Positions 32,591 through 43,959 of a stretch of 64,000 bases of DNA are shown here, piece after piece (position 1 is the first letter of the stretch; every line of letters starts with the position of its first letter). A program made the position numbers and the translations under genes. Below the pieces are notes generated by a model. That model did not search any database and was not told where the DNA came from. It worked only from the letters and a program-made list of their open reading frames with translations. This DNA comes from Ovis canadensis (Eukaryota; Chordata; Mammalia; Artiodactyla; Bovidae). The stretch is from contig NC_091246.1 in assembly GCF_042477335.2 (NCBI RefSeq), forward strand, positions 207,885,501-207,949,500, written 5' to 3'.

Positions 32591-32949
32591 CTTTTTAAAA
32601 AGGGAAATGAAATGCTGTTTTCAACTAAACCTACTGATTTTCTTTAGATGATGGAATATGTAGTCTTTTATTTTCCTAATTATTTTTCTAATTGCTATTA
32701 AGAGGCTATCTTGGCAGAAGAAGGCTTTTCTCTGTATCCTCTAACTTTCTGATGGTTAGACACAGGAAACTAATTGGTATCCAAAAAGTTTTGTCAAACA
32801 ATTGTCAAAACACAAAAGGACAGAACACATATTCTGTTAGGCCTTTAGCATGAAGGACAAGCACACAGAAATTAGACCAGTAATTCATGTACCTCCAGCT
32901 ATTGGATGTCTCTGGATTAGTCAAAGTAACACTCTCATGACAAGCAGAC
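32591..32949. other. no recognised gene or repeat
   Basis: AT-rich; nothing recognisable. Confidence 0.45.
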
Positions 32950-33300
32950 CCTCAACATGTATAACAGCCCACAAGTCAACAGAATTTTATTCCTTGTTCA
33001 TGTGAAGATTTGAAGCACCAGGTTCCTTCCATCTTCTGGCTCCACTGTCTTCCTTTAACACAGCATTCCCAAGGTTGATATTTGCGTTGAGCTGAAGTAG
33101 AAAGGGAAGAAGAGCATGAGAAAACTCACTGGCTTTCCACCTTCAACCCAGAAGTAATCTTTCACTCTGCTTACACTTCACTGGCAAGAACAAGTCATGT
33201 GGGCCCACCTGGCTGGACAAAGAGCTAGGTATTATAGTCCCCAGGTCCATAGCCAGGACTTTGTCATGTGGATGGGAGCATTAATTAGGGTTGACAATTT
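32950..33300 (-). mobile_element. ancient LTR-like repeat (antisense)
   Basis: 'ttcactggcaagaacaagtc' and 'atgtgggcccacctggctgg' recall the same type of old LTR-like repeat suspected at 100-440 and 7265-7960. Family uncertain. Confidence 0.35.
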
Positions 33301-33384
33301 GTTTGCAGTCTCTGTTGCACTATCACTTACACAACAAGTCTAAAGAATGTTGAGTGTCAGTCCAGTCCTGACTCTGGAAGTTAT

Positions 33385-33640
33385 CTACCTTAGCGTTACT
33401 CAAGCTTTTTTGACAGTGACATACAGAATAACATAAATTTTACATCATAACCCAGGACCCCACAAGGGGATGTATGTGTGTATCTGAAACCTAAGTTACA
33501 TAAAATAATACTTTTTCCTCTTATGCATGACACAGATACTTTCCATTCTCTGTTTGATTCTGATTTGTTTTTTAATCACTAATTTCGACACATAACTTGA
33601 TTTCTCAGCCTAACAGTAGGTTGTGACGCATTAGATCTAG
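33385..33640 (+). mobile_element. probable hAT (MER-type) DNA transposon relic
   Basis: Begins near 'agcgttactcaagctttttt' and 'gacagtgacatacagaata', with 'acatcataacccaggacccc' and ends near 'cagtaggttgtgacgcatta', which has the look of an old MER hAT element with complementary ends. TIRs are not exact. Confidence 0.38.
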
Positions 33641-33644
33641 CTCA

Positions 33645-33770
33645 TCTCTTTAGAAATGACGCATATGAAACTTTGAGGAGTTAAGTGATATAGCTGAGGT
33701 CACATGCAGCTGGCAGCCATTTTATACCCACACCTGTGACCACTAGCCATTAGCCCAGGGATTATATTTT
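33645..33770 (-). mobile_element. MIR SINE (reverse)
   Basis: 'actttgaggagttaagtgat', 'agctgaggtcacatgcagct' and 'ctgtgaccactagcc' match antisense MIR. Confidence 0.65.
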
Positions 33771-34774
33771 TTTGAAACAATATACATTTTCTGGTTAAAT
33801 TTAAGATCCAAGATTCTTTGCCGGAAAATTTGGAATATACTTGAAGTAGGCAAGTAATTACTTGCAAATTATTATTTACTAGTATGTTATATTCTAAATC
33901 TATATATTTTTAAAATTTGAAGATGATCGCCTTTAGATCTATGAGCTATAGTTTCTGAATATTTAGGTATTTTGAATCTTGAGTGAGTTGAAAACCAAGG
34001 ACTCAATTTTGCTTTTTCTTTTATGCATCTGTCTTAATACTGAACTAAATTTTCTCTCAAAAGTTATTTAAATTCTAAAAACTTCTTGTGTCAGAAATTC
34101 TAAGCTTATTTCAAAATCTCCACTCTAAAAAAATAACACAGGTATACAAAACTTTAAATGATATGTGTGCTTCTTTCTTTTTTCACAATGTTATTTTCAA
34201 ATTACAGAGTCACTTGGAAAGTTGAACTAAAGAGTAACCTTTGGAGACAGAATAGGACTATCCTCATCAGAAACACAGCCTCTTAGACTTAAAGGAAGAA
34301 TGATCATTAAGAAGCAAACACATCTCTAAAATGAACACACCCTCTTTAAATTCAGTGGTATTTTTATTTTTCTTACATCCTATGCAAGGCTTATGATGTT
34401 CTTATGATCTCTTGCCAACTCTTTTGATTAACAAGATTGTGTGGGAGAAAAAAAATGCTTTTTTGAGTACATATCATATATTTTCCTCAAAGAATTGTAC
34501 TGCACAGGGTAATTAATGTTATAAATAGCAAGTGTTTATTTGTACTAGGAAGCAGCTAGGTGTGGGATCCAGCTGGCTAGGTGAGTGTTTACTCAACTGA
34601 GAAATTCACACTGTAGGCACAATAGCGTCCTTATGTTACTTGGGTGGATGGGAGAGAGACTGGGAGACCAAAACAACTCTAGGAGAAGACATTCCCATCA
34701 TTTCTCCAAATTACCAGGAATTGGCTGATGATCCTGGAATTTGACTTCATTTTCTGGTAGCATCACTGTGGTAT
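33771..34774. other. no recognised gene or repeat
   Basis: About 1 kb of AT-rich unassigned sequence. Confidence 0.42.
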
Positions 34775-35060
34775 TAAGTGGACATGTTCCTTGTCCTGAC
34801 TCTTCTCCTTCCTGTCTGGATGACTTTGGGAAATTTGCCTAACCTCTCTGAAACCTCCCTTAATACTCTGAAACAGGAGTACCTACCTTATAGGGCTTTA
34901 TGGGAACTAAATGACATAATGCAAGGAAAGTATTGGGCTGGCCAGAAAGTTACTTTGGGTTTTTCTGTAACATCTTATGGAAAAACTCAAATGAACTTTT
35001 TGGCCAACCCAATACTTGGGGAAATGTCTGGTATATGGAAAATGTATGGTGAATGCCATT
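34775..35060 (+). mobile_element. MIR SINE, split by a mariner MITE
   Basis: 'ggatgactttgggaaatttg', 'cctaacctctctgaaacctc', 'aggagtacctaccttatagg', 'gctttatgggaactaaatga' are MIR; after the mariner the sequence continues 'cttggggaaatgtctggta'. The open frame across 34778-35110 is an accident of this nested repeat. Confidence 0.8.
34931..35014. mobile_element. mariner-type MITE; near-perfect hairpin, possible microRNA precursor
   Basis: An 80-bp palindromic element (34933-35012) flanked by TA (34931-34932 and 35013-35014), the target duplication of Tc1/mariner transposons. The left arm starts ttgggctggccagaaagtta; the right arm, read on the minus strand, starts ttgggttggccaaaaagttc. Over 38 positions the arms agree at 31, and the loop is only a few bases, so a transcript would fold into one long stem. 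No transposase is present. The arms (aaactcaaatgaactttttgg) resemble those of the bovine miR-2284/2285 microRNA family, which is known to derive from such elements; whether this copy is expressed is unknown. Confidence 0.88.
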
Positions 35061-35149
35061 GTTCAAGTACATTTTTAGGACCTGAAAAGGAACATAGCAA
35101 GTATCTATGAGGCTTTTTTTTTTAATCTCTCATAAGCAGATCACTTTAG

Positions 35150-35775
35150 GTTCAGTTCAGTTCAGTTCAGTCGCTCAGTCGTGTCCGACTCTTTGCGACC
35201 CCATGAATCGCAGCACGCCACGCCTCCCTGCCCATCACCAACTCCCAGAGTTCACTCAGACTCATATCCATAGAGTCAGTGATGCCATCCAGCCATCTCA
35301 TCCTCTGTCGTCCCCTTCTCCTCCTGCCCCCAATCCCTCCCAGCATCAGGGTCTTCCCAATGAGTCAACTCTTCTCATGAGGTGGCCAAAGTATTGGAGT
35401 TTCAGCTTCAGCATCAGTCCTTCCAAAGAAATCCCAGGACTGATCTCCTTCAGAATGGACTGGTTGGATCTCCTTGCAGTCCAAGGGACTCTCAAGAGCC
35501 TTCTCCAACACCACAGTTCAAAAGCATCAATTCTTCGGTGCTCAGCTTTCTTCACAGTCCAACTCTCACATGCATACATGACCACAGGAAAAACCATAGC
35601 CTTGACTAGACAGACTTTTGTTGGCGAAGTAATGTCTCTGCTTTTGAATATGCTATCTAGGTTGGTCATAACTTTCCTTCCAAGGAGTAAACGTCTTTTA
35701 ATTTCATGGCTGCAATCACCATCTGCAGTGATTTTGGAGCCCCAAAAAATAAAGTCTGACACTGTTTCCACTGTT
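35150..35775 (-). mobile_element. BovB LINE, 5'-truncated (reverse)
   Basis: It starts with four ttcag repeats (35153-35171), then tcgctcagtcgtgtccgact. It extends to 'aagtctgacactgtttccac' and stops short of the RT active site. A minus-strand frame (35346-35780, 144 codons) keeps [22 protein letters not shown] sequence with one glycine changed. No clear TSD. Confidence 0.94.
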
Positions 35776-36654
35776 TGCATTATTATTCTTACTAAACTCC
35801 GTATTTGTTTAGAAAGGCCTCTATATACAGAATTGACCCTCTCCAGAAATTAATGAAATGACCCTTTATTGGCATCATGTGGCAAAATAATACAACAGAT
35901 TAATATATATTTAGAGGTGAAAAAGATGCATCATCGGAGTGATGTAGCAAGCTATAGATCACATTCTAGAGTGTCATTCATTGAAAAGAGCCAGCCTGTT
36001 TCCTCTTGATCACTTGTCCGCCTAGAATCCTTGACAAGAAACTCTCTGGGGATTTTATAGGTTTCAGTACCACACACTTCAGCAGATTCACAGCCCCTGG
36101 CTTGGTGATTTGATGCAGTTAATGGTAAATCTCCTTACATTGTTAACAAATTCAGAGAACTTAGCAGCACTAAATAAGTTTTCACATGATCTAGCTTTTC
36201 AGGTTATCTTTAAAGGCAGAGAATTAAGACAAGTATCTAGATAATCCATAGGTCACATCGGTCTCAGGGAAGGAAATTAGGGCTTTTCTCAACATGATTT
36301 CCCTGTCCTTGTCTGGCTGATGAAATCCAGGTTTTTTTTCTGACTCTAAAACTATTTAAATCTTAAAGACGGGAAATTCTGAACTTCAAAAATTATTTTC
36401 TATTTAAATGCATTACTTATTTTGAGAGAAGAGTTCATCTATTATAAATCTGTATTAAAATGTGATCTTTTCTGCCTTGGGGAGAACATTGTTTTTCACT
36501 CTAGGGACGAAATAATAGCAATTCTATATTTTTTGGTAACTTTCAATTTCTGCATCATATAACATTGGATTGCCCCCATGAAAATACTTTATTTCAAAGG
36601 CAATTTCACAGGAAATGCTAGCTTAACTCTTTGGCAATTACTATACCACAGCTT
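35776..36654. other. no recognised gene or repeat
   Basis: Unassigned AT-rich sequence. Confidence 0.42.
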
Positions 36655-36742
36655 TTAACGGTTTTGCTCACTGCTGCAACTCAGCACCTATAACTGTGCC
36701 TACTGCATACTTGGTATAAATAAATGTTAGCTGAATATAATA
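36655..36742 (+). mobile_element. L2/MIR-type 3' end fragment
   Basis: 'aactcagcacctataactgt', 'gcctactgcatacttggtat', 'aaataaatgttagctgaat' resemble the L2 terminus. Confidence 0.5.
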
Positions 36743-36845
36743 ATAATTTATTAAATCAATCTTAGACATATAATGATATCTTAAATCATAGTTTTAAAAT
36801 AAAATTTTTATAAGATCATATGGAATCAAAATAAAAATATTGATT

Positions 36846-37042
36846 GGTGTGGTGTGTGTGTGCTCAGTTATGTCTAACTCTTTTTGATCCTATGTCTGCC
36901 AGGCTCTTCTGTCCATGGGATTTTCCAGGCAAGAATATGGGTGTGGGTTGCCATTTCCTTCTCCAGGTGATCTACCCAGCCCATGGATTGAACTGGCATC
37001 TCTTGTGTCTCCTGCACTGGCAGGTGGATTCTTTACCACTAG
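36846..37042 (-). mobile_element. Bov-tA SINE (reverse) with TSD
   Basis: Plus-strand order: gtgctcagttatgtctaact, caggcaagaatatgggtgtg, ggattgaactggcatctctt, gcaggtggattctttaccac. The antisense B box gccagttcaatcc is kept. A perfect 11-bp TSD aaatattgatt lies at 36835-36845 and 37043-37053. Confidence 0.94.
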
Positions 37043-37139
37043 AAATATTGATTATTACTCATTAAAATGAGAACATTAGAATACCTGTATCAATTGTTAT
37101 GCATTTTTTCCAGAGTCAATAGTGTATGGTTGAACTGAA

Positions 37140-37530
37140 TAATCAGCCAAACTCCTTTACAAAAATAAATCTTCGATTCTTCAAGTTCAAAGTAAAAAGC
37201 ATCAGGCAGTATAAACCCTTTTGATCAACTGAAACTATTCCTCCGCTCCAGGAACTGCTCCAACGAACAGAATTTTCTTGTTTGCAATTTTCAGCTGGCA
37301 GATGAGAAACGCATGAAGCTTTATCCAAATGGAAAACTCAGCCATTCTTGGTAAAGTAGAAAGGGAAAAAAAAAACAACAACAACAACTTTCAGCTCTAA
37401 GAATTTGTCACTGGGAAGAATATTAGGTGATGCAACTTATTTCTGTGAGCAGGAACAGGCACAGACCAACTAACTCCTAATTTTCGCATTTAATTGCACT
37501 CTGATCACAATTATCCTTCCTCACAGTTCT
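37140..37530. other. repeat-free candidate conserved non-coding block
   Basis: No repeat is recognised except an (AAC)n-like stretch at 37371-37388. 'ttgtttgcaattttcagctg', 'cagatgagaaacgcatgaag' and 'ctaattttcgcatttaattg' (37479-37498) combine E-box, POU-like and homeodomain-like words. Composition-based candidate only. Confidence 0.22.
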
Positions 37531-37924
37531 GCTGCAGCACACAGCCACCTCCACACACACTCACATCTGGGGAATTTCTAGGGATTTCACGGTGAGATTG
37601 AAGGATAGCAGGATTCTTCTCTCCCACGTAAGCTCTCTGCCAGTTTTGTTCAGCCTCGAATTTGTGGAGGAGAGGTTAAGGCAAGGGTGAGTCTGCTGAC
37701 ACTCCCGAGTCAGTTTCCCCTCACCCTCCTGCCTACAAGTTACATGGGAAAGTGCATGCTGCTGATGACTTCAAGGGCCCTCCTGGGAGGAAAGGCAGTG
37801 TTTACACAATTATTGCTAAGCTGGGGTCCAAACTCTTTATTGTTTTAGTTGTCTGTTTTAAATCAGAGAGATGATTAGGAAGCACTTTGGAAACCAACTG
37901 AAAAAGAAAAGCGACGTGGACTAC

Positions 37925-38170
37925 TGCAGTGGTTCCCAGACTTTGGGGTTTCATGGACCAGTTATATGTCAAAAATAAGTTGGGAAATGGAGAGACTGTG
38001 GGCAGCTTTTATTGGCCAAGTAAGGCATTAAAACAACGATACTATGCCTTATTACCCACTATTACCAGGTTTTCCTAAAAGGAGCAACACTAATAACAAA
38101 AAGCAAGAAGAATGTACTCTTGGAATAAAAGACTATTGTGTCCAAGAAAGGATAGTCAGTAGCCTTAAAT
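37925..38170 (+). mobile_element. possible hAT relic
   Basis: It starts 'gcagtggttcccagactttg' (37926-37945), the usual opening of Charlie-type hAT elements, followed by 'ggtttcatggaccagttata'. No matching right terminus is found. Confidence 0.35.
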
Positions 38171-38183
38171 AACAGAGTGAGAG

Positions 38184-38216
38184 CCAGAGAGAGAGAGAGA
38201 GAGGGAGGGAGGGAGA
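38184..38216. repeat. (GA)n/(GGGA)n purine tract
   Basis: GA dinucleotides followed by three ggga units. Confidence 0.9.
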
Positions 38217-38739
38217 AGGCAGACACTGTCAGGAGTTTCTTAGGTCATCTCAGGTCCCTTCAGACACTTCTTTTTGATTCTGTACCATCACCATCCGTTC
38301 TGTGCTTTGTTTCTAACCAATTCTACCAGCAGCCTTCTGCAGAGGACCGCCCTGGGGCTTCTAGAGTTTCTTTGGGTTCACATTTAGAAAACCAGAAGTA
38401 CATGGGCGTGCCTGACTCCTGTTGAGTGTGAAAGCCCAGATCCCTTCCTTAGAGGTGGACCTCTCTGATGGGGTGATTTACCTATGACCAGGCTGATGTT
38501 AGGGCTCACCCCTGAAGACTTGGCACTGCCTGACTTCCCTCCCAACCCACTCTGCTTCCCCTGCTCCTTTCCTGCTTTCTCCCAGGAGCCATTCCTTAAT
38601 AGTTCACTTGCACATCAACCCTCATTTTCGGCTAGCTTCAGAGGAACTAGGGTAAACACTTCTTCCCAGATCAGCCTCAGAAAGTTCACTGAGGGACCCC
38701 TTGAGGGGCCTTCCAGAGACTAGAGTTTGGCAGGAGGGC
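38217..38739. other. no recognised gene or repeat
   Basis: Unassigned sequence, GC content somewhat above the window average. Short open frames show no domain. Confidence 0.4.
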
Positions 38740-38900
38740 CCATGTTCAAGTCCAAGCTTCACCACCATCCAGAAGTTTGCTCTTGGCCAAGTCTCCTAAC
38801 CCTCAGATTTTCCTGTTCCACTCATGCTACATGATGGTTGGAGAGAGGATATGAGAGTGAAGTTGGGACCAATTCCACAAGTGCAGGTAAGAAAAAAATA
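38740..38900 (+). mobile_element. MIR SINE
   Basis: 'catgttcaagtccaagcttc', 'tcttggccaagtctcctaac', 'cctcagattttcctgttcca' and 'gatggttggagagaggatat' follow MIR order. Confidence 0.62.
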
Positions 38901-40172
38901 GCTCATTTATCTCCCAGAGCTGTTGCAGTCTCTCATATAAGCCCCTGTTCCACTGTATAAAGAGGACAATCTGAAATTCCAGTCTAGTCAACATTGTTTC
39001 ATCCGATCATTTAAACAGACTTTAGATAAAACCATCTTTATCAGGCCGGTGCTATTCTTTCAGATGTTCCATTTCTGGTCCAGGAGAACAGGGGAAGATG
39101 TGTTTCTTCCAAGTAGCAGAAAAAAGGGGAACTTCCAAGCTGGGCATCAAGGACTCAGACCTGTCAGCCTGCTGCCTGGTCTCTTAGCCCTTGTGCATTG
39201 CCTGCAGGGCACCACTGAATGCTAACCTAGGACATAGGAATGGGCAGTGGCTGCCTTGGCTGAATCAGGGTATAGCCCATCCCTCTGCTGTCTGCACACC
39301 TCAAGTATCCCTCAGACATTAGGACACCCTGAAGTTCAGCTGTGACTTCCGTTGAATGGCCACCCTGGATGGCGTCCACCCTGGATGGTGTCCACCCTGG
39401 ATGGCACTCTGTAAAGGTCACTGTGTCCCTGCTGTGGTGTCTCCCTCTGAGAGTTGCCCAGCCAACCCAAGAGCAGAGCGAAGACCAGCACAATCTTCCT
39501 CTCTGCCCAGCCACACTGTGACATCACTTTACAGGAAGTACAAGGTACACGCTGTGAGGGGGTATCCTCTACAGTCCCAGATACAATAGGAATGAGGGTA
39601 AACACCCTCTTCTGTGGGCTTTCCCATGAACTTATCCAAAATGCCTCACCCTCTGGGATTTCTCTCTGAAGAGGAATGATCGGGATTCACGGTTGATGCT
39701 TTCCTTATTTCTGTCTTTCTCTTCCCCCCACAACCCTTTGAGAATCAGAAGGATAAGCTATTTTTTTCCTTCTTCCAATCTAGCAGAGTTTAGCCCTATG
39801 TTCCATCAGGGACCACCATGCACAGTCAGAGGTTGTGGTCTTTGCAGGAATGAGACAACAGTAGGATTTGAAATCTAGGCTGCCCTCCACTCACCCAGCA
39901 AGAGCCCTGGCACTGGACTGCGTAGAGCAAAAAGATCCTTTTTCTCATTTTTACAAAAGAACTACAAGAACTAGCAGCAGCTCCGGTCAGATCTGTTTCT
40001 GTTGAGGACATTACTGTCGCTCCCCTGGAGCCACCATGGTTGTTGGAGGACACGATTTACAAGGGAGAAAGATAACACGCATGTTGCTTCATACTTTCAA
40101 ATAAGAGCCACATTCACGATGCTGAAGCACTTTGCCATGAATCAACCCCGTGCAAAGACTGGGGAGATGCAG
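38901..40172. other. unassigned sequence with a short minisatellite
   Basis: No gene or named repeat is recognised apart from the 16-bp tandem repeat listed separately. Confidence 0.4.
39361..39408. repeat. three-copy 16-bp tandem repeat
   Basis: Units caccctggatggcgtc, caccctggatggtgtc and caccctggatggcact run head to tail with few differences. Confidence 0.92.
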
Positions 40173-40177
40173 GTGGA

Positions 40178-40193
40178 TGGTGGTGGTGGTGGT
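40178..40193. repeat. (GGT)n short microsatellite
   Basis: Five ggt units at the edge of a reverse SINE. Confidence 0.8.
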
Positions 40194-40310
40194 CTAGTGG
40201 CTAAGCCATGTCTGACTCTTATGCCCCCATGGACTGTAGCCCACCAGGCTCCACTGTGGATGGGATTTCCCAGGCCAGAACTAGAGTGGGTTGCATTTCC
40301 TTCTCCAGTG
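40194..40310 (-). mobile_element. Bov-tA SINE, partial (reverse)
   Basis: 'aagccatgtctgactcttat', 'ggactgtagcccaccaggct', 'gatgggatttcccaggccag' and 'ttgcatttccttctccag' are the 3' half of Bov-tA on the minus strand; the tRNA head is missing. Confidence 0.88.
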
Positions 40311-41353
40311 CAGGGGGTGGGACCTCCCTAAAGAAGGGAAGCTGGTGTGAGCTGTAGGAAATGATGCAAGAGAGCAGGCGATTAGACAGCAGTGGTGCAG
40401 CATAACCTCCCATCCTGGGGGACAAGGGGGAGGGCATCAGAATTGACACAGGCCCATGGGGTCAGGAGAGTCCATCGAAGGCCAACACCCATGACTGGAA
40501 CACTGGAGGGGTGGTCCTGCTGGTGTCTTAACCACAACACAATCTGAGTTCTCTTTAGAGATCTTTGTCAGTCTGGGCTTTTCTCCATTCCACCTATCTT
40601 TATTCAGTTCCTTAAGAAAATGAAGACAACCTCAGCTCCCTGAGGTAGCTGCTCTTTCTATATGTCCCTAGAACAGGAAGGTTCCTGAGCCTCAGTCATG
40701 AGGAATTTAAACACTTCCACAGATTTCAACTTGGTGTGTTTTTCCTGGTCAGGGGGAAAAAAAAAAAAACACCTAAACCTGATTATTAAAGCTCTAAGTG
40801 GAAAAAACAATGCCAGGCAACTGGGTGTTAAATCCCACCTCCTTCATGTGACCCAGACCTGCCATTTAGTTTGCGCCTTTTCCCTCCCCATGCCTGCCAC
40901 AGTCTCATAAGATGTGGGGGTGTCTCTGGAAATCTTGTGTGGCCCATGTTCAAAGGATGGACATCTGAGCTGTTAAGGCCAGGTCTCATCTTTTTTTTCG
41001 CCTCAGATATATTCCTCGGGCTGTCAAGGGTCATGCTTCCCTTACTCTCTTACTGTTGCCCAAAGGTAATTTGTGTCAATCAGAGCCATCAGTTCACCCA
41101 GAGGTGAGTTTGTAATCTGCATAATGGTCCTCCAAAATCTCACGGACCAAGGAAAGGTCAGATCATGTATTTGAACAGGCTGCAAATTCAGGAGATTCAC
41201 AGAAACTGATGAATGGCTCGTTTTTTAGTGAACTAAGGTTCATATCAACTTTATGTCTATGAATAAATGTACTTCTAAACCTATGTAGTATCTATAAATA
41301 TTACAAATTGTTTCTAACCAGCAGAAAGCGAAGAAAAATAAAGAATGTTTTTC
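40311..41353. other. no recognised gene or repeat
   Basis: Unassigned; an A run at 40756-40768. Confidence 0.4.
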
Positions 41354-41559
41354 TGTGTGTGTGTTAGTCGTGTCTGACTCTTTGCAACCCAATAGACTAT
41401 AGCCAGCCAGGATCCTCTGTCCATGGGGATTCTCCTGGCAAGAATGCTGGAGTGGGTTGCCATTTCCTTCTCCCAGGGATCTTCCTGACCTAGGGATTGA
41501 ACCCAGGTCTCCTGCATTGCAGGCAGATGTTTTACCATCTGAGCTACTAGGGAAGCCCG
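41354..41559 (-). mobile_element. Bov-tA SINE (reverse), full length
   Basis: Plus-strand order: gttagtcgtgtctgactctt, ggcaagaatgctggagtggg, gggattgaacccaggtctcc, gttttaccatctgagctact, agggaagccc. The antisense B box gggttcaatccc is intact. A tgtgtgtg stretch marks the tail. Confidence 0.94.
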
Positions 41560-42284
41560 ACGATGATAAAAAGGTATATTTATGGCCCTTCTCAGAAGAT
41601 GTTTTGGGTGCTTTTTTCCTGTATTTATCAGAATAGATGCACTATGAAAAAATAATGCTCTACATAAATTCTTGTTATATTAGCATAAAAATGAAAAGTA
41701 ATCACAGGAAATGATTATAAGTATGCTTATAAATTTAATATTTTTCTTTGTAAAAGATGCAGTTCATGATTTCTAGTGGAAAAAAAGATGTATATTTCAC
41801 ATAGGAAAATGGACATTTTTTTGGTATAAAAGTGGAAAAACTATCCAGGGTGCTTCACGTGAGTTAATAAAATTACGATTAGTCTGAACAAATCTCCCTA
41901 CTGCTCTGAAGCACTCACAAAATTTAATAGAAATGCCAAGCCTGGTGGGCTATTAAACGAGAACAGTAATATTCAGACTTGCTCCTGCCCATCGTGCAGG
42001 GTGGTTCTGGAAGAGAAATGAGCAAGTAGTATGTACAACAGGCATCCAACCCTGCACCAACACCGAGATTTTTCACATTCCATCACAGCCTCTGGTTGTC
42101 AGTGCCTGACACCATCTGTGCATAGGAGGAGGGGTCCAAGCGTCTTGGGTTATTGAAAAGGATGAGAAAACATACAAGAGAGTTTGGCTGGAGCTTAGCA
42201 AAGTCTCTGAGGTGTGGCAACTTTCTTCAGATGGGCAATCCAGGGCCACTGTGCAGTCAACTGGGATGAAAGAAATGTACCTCA
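41560..42284. other. no recognised gene or repeat
   Basis: AT-rich first half; nothing recognised. Confidence 0.42.
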
Positions 42285-42830
42285 CACTTCAACGTTCAGA
42301 GTGGTATTATTTATAATAGCCAAGATGCAACCTAAGTGTCCATCAACAGATGAATGGATAAAAAGAGTGTGGTATGTCTGTGGTACACACAAACACACAC
42401 ACATACTTACACACACATATATGTACATTAGACTATTACATAGCCATAAAAAGGAATGAAATTCTGCCATTTGCAACAACATGTACCATGGAGGGTTTTG
42501 TACTAAGTGAAATAAGTCAGACAGAGAAAGACAAATACTTTATGTTATCCCATGTGAAATCTGAAAAATAAAAGAAATGAATAAAACAAACAGAAACAGA
42601 TTCACAAATACAGAGAACAAACCAGTGGTGAGAGTGAAGTGGGGATTAACAGACAAACTACTCTGTATAAAATACATAAGCAACAAGGATGTGTTATATA
42701 ACACAGAGACATATAGCCATTGTTTTATAATAACTTTAAATGGAGTTTCCCCATCAAAATACTGAATCACTTTTGTACACATGAACTTAATATTGTAAAT
42801 CAACTGTACTTGAATAAAAAAAGAAACATA
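42285..42830 (+). mobile_element. L1 LINE 3' end (sense)
   Basis: It contains the end of L1 ORF2 and the 3' UTR: 'tttataatagccaagatgca', 'catcaacagatgaatggata', 'catagccataaaaaggaatg', 'tttgcaacaacatgtaccat', 'aagtgaaataagtcagacag', 'taaatcaactgtacttgaat', ending in poly-A. A CA/TA microsatellite expansion lies at 42388-42425. Confidence 0.9.
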
Positions 42831-43895
42831 GTCCCAGGACCCTGAAACAACAGCTCACATGGCTTTTATTGCTGGCTGACAAGCAGAGCAACGTGCATGA
42901 CAGTGAGCAAAAATAAAGATCGGCATCGTAAGATTTCCTGTCGAAAAAGACTTAGGCTTTTGCCTTCTCAACTTCTTTCTCTCTACTGCTTTACAAATAG
43001 CCTTCTTTCTTGGCCAGCCCAGGGTCCAGGTTCTGCGAGGCAGAATCAGGTAAATGAACAGGAGAAAAATAGGACCAGAAATGTAAGAGAAAGTGAAGAG
43101 GAGACCAGGGCCATGGGGGCTGAGACTGAGAGAAGAGAGCTGCTAAAAAGGTGAGAAGTAAGAGGTAAGAGAATGAGAAGCTCCTCATCTCTTGGTATTT
43201 GAGAAAACTGGAGAGAAATAGAAACCCTCAGAAATGTTAAAAAAAAAAAAGACTGTGAAAAGACTGTGAAAAACAAAAAAGACTTCTTGATCATAAGGTA
43301 AAACCATCAATAACCGCATAATAAAATTTACTTCAAAAACACAAAGGTGTGAGTGGCTCTTTGATTACCTTTGGATGCTAGGTTGCGGGTTTTCTTGGAT
43401 GATACACTAAGTAACATTGTGCCATGGATGCTGTCGTTTTTCCTCAGCCACTCTAACCAGAGTATCTTTTGGTAGCATATATATTGTCTTAATGACAGCA
43501 TGTCACAACAAAACTCAAATGAGAAATATAGTGAGATTTTAGTAATGAGACTTACCTCATGCACCTCAAACATTCTTGAAATGACAACTAGAAACTCTTT
43601 CAGATCCCCACAAAGATAGGGAAAGCAAAAGATTCTGTTTTACATGAAAGTGAGTGTTCTCAGGATGCAATATGGTCTAGTAGAAATTAATATGTGAGTC
43701 ATGTGTCTTATTATCTATTTCCAGTTATAACCACAGATTTTTGTTATTTTGCTTTGGCCAAGTCATCCTCTGTTACTCTTTAGAACTCTCCCAAGGATGT
43801 AGTAAGAGAATAAATCAGATTATCATTCGTGTCTGTACCATTTGTGTTATATTGAACATTTCAACAAAATGAGCAATAGTATCACAAGGCTAGTC
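42831..43895. other. no recognised gene or repeat
   Basis: Unassigned. An A-rich spot at 43239-43275 includes two agactgtgaaa units. Confidence 0.4.
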
Positions 43896-43959
43896 CATTA
43901 GTCAGGGTTCTGGGTACTCCACGTGCCAGGCAAGATGACATATAAAATTAACCATCACA
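43896..43959 (-). mobile_element. ERVL-type LTR relic, internally deleted (reverse)
   Basis: 'ttagtcagggttctgggtac' and 'acatataaaattaaccatca' are the two ends, in reverse complement, of the LTR type seen at 59084-59478; the middle is missing. Confidence 0.45.

Noticed and set aside
34778..35110. 110-codon frame with a signal-peptide-like start (MDMFLVLTLLLPVW)
   Set aside because: It spans a MIR and a mariner MITE; the hydrophobic start is MIR-derived and there is no known family.
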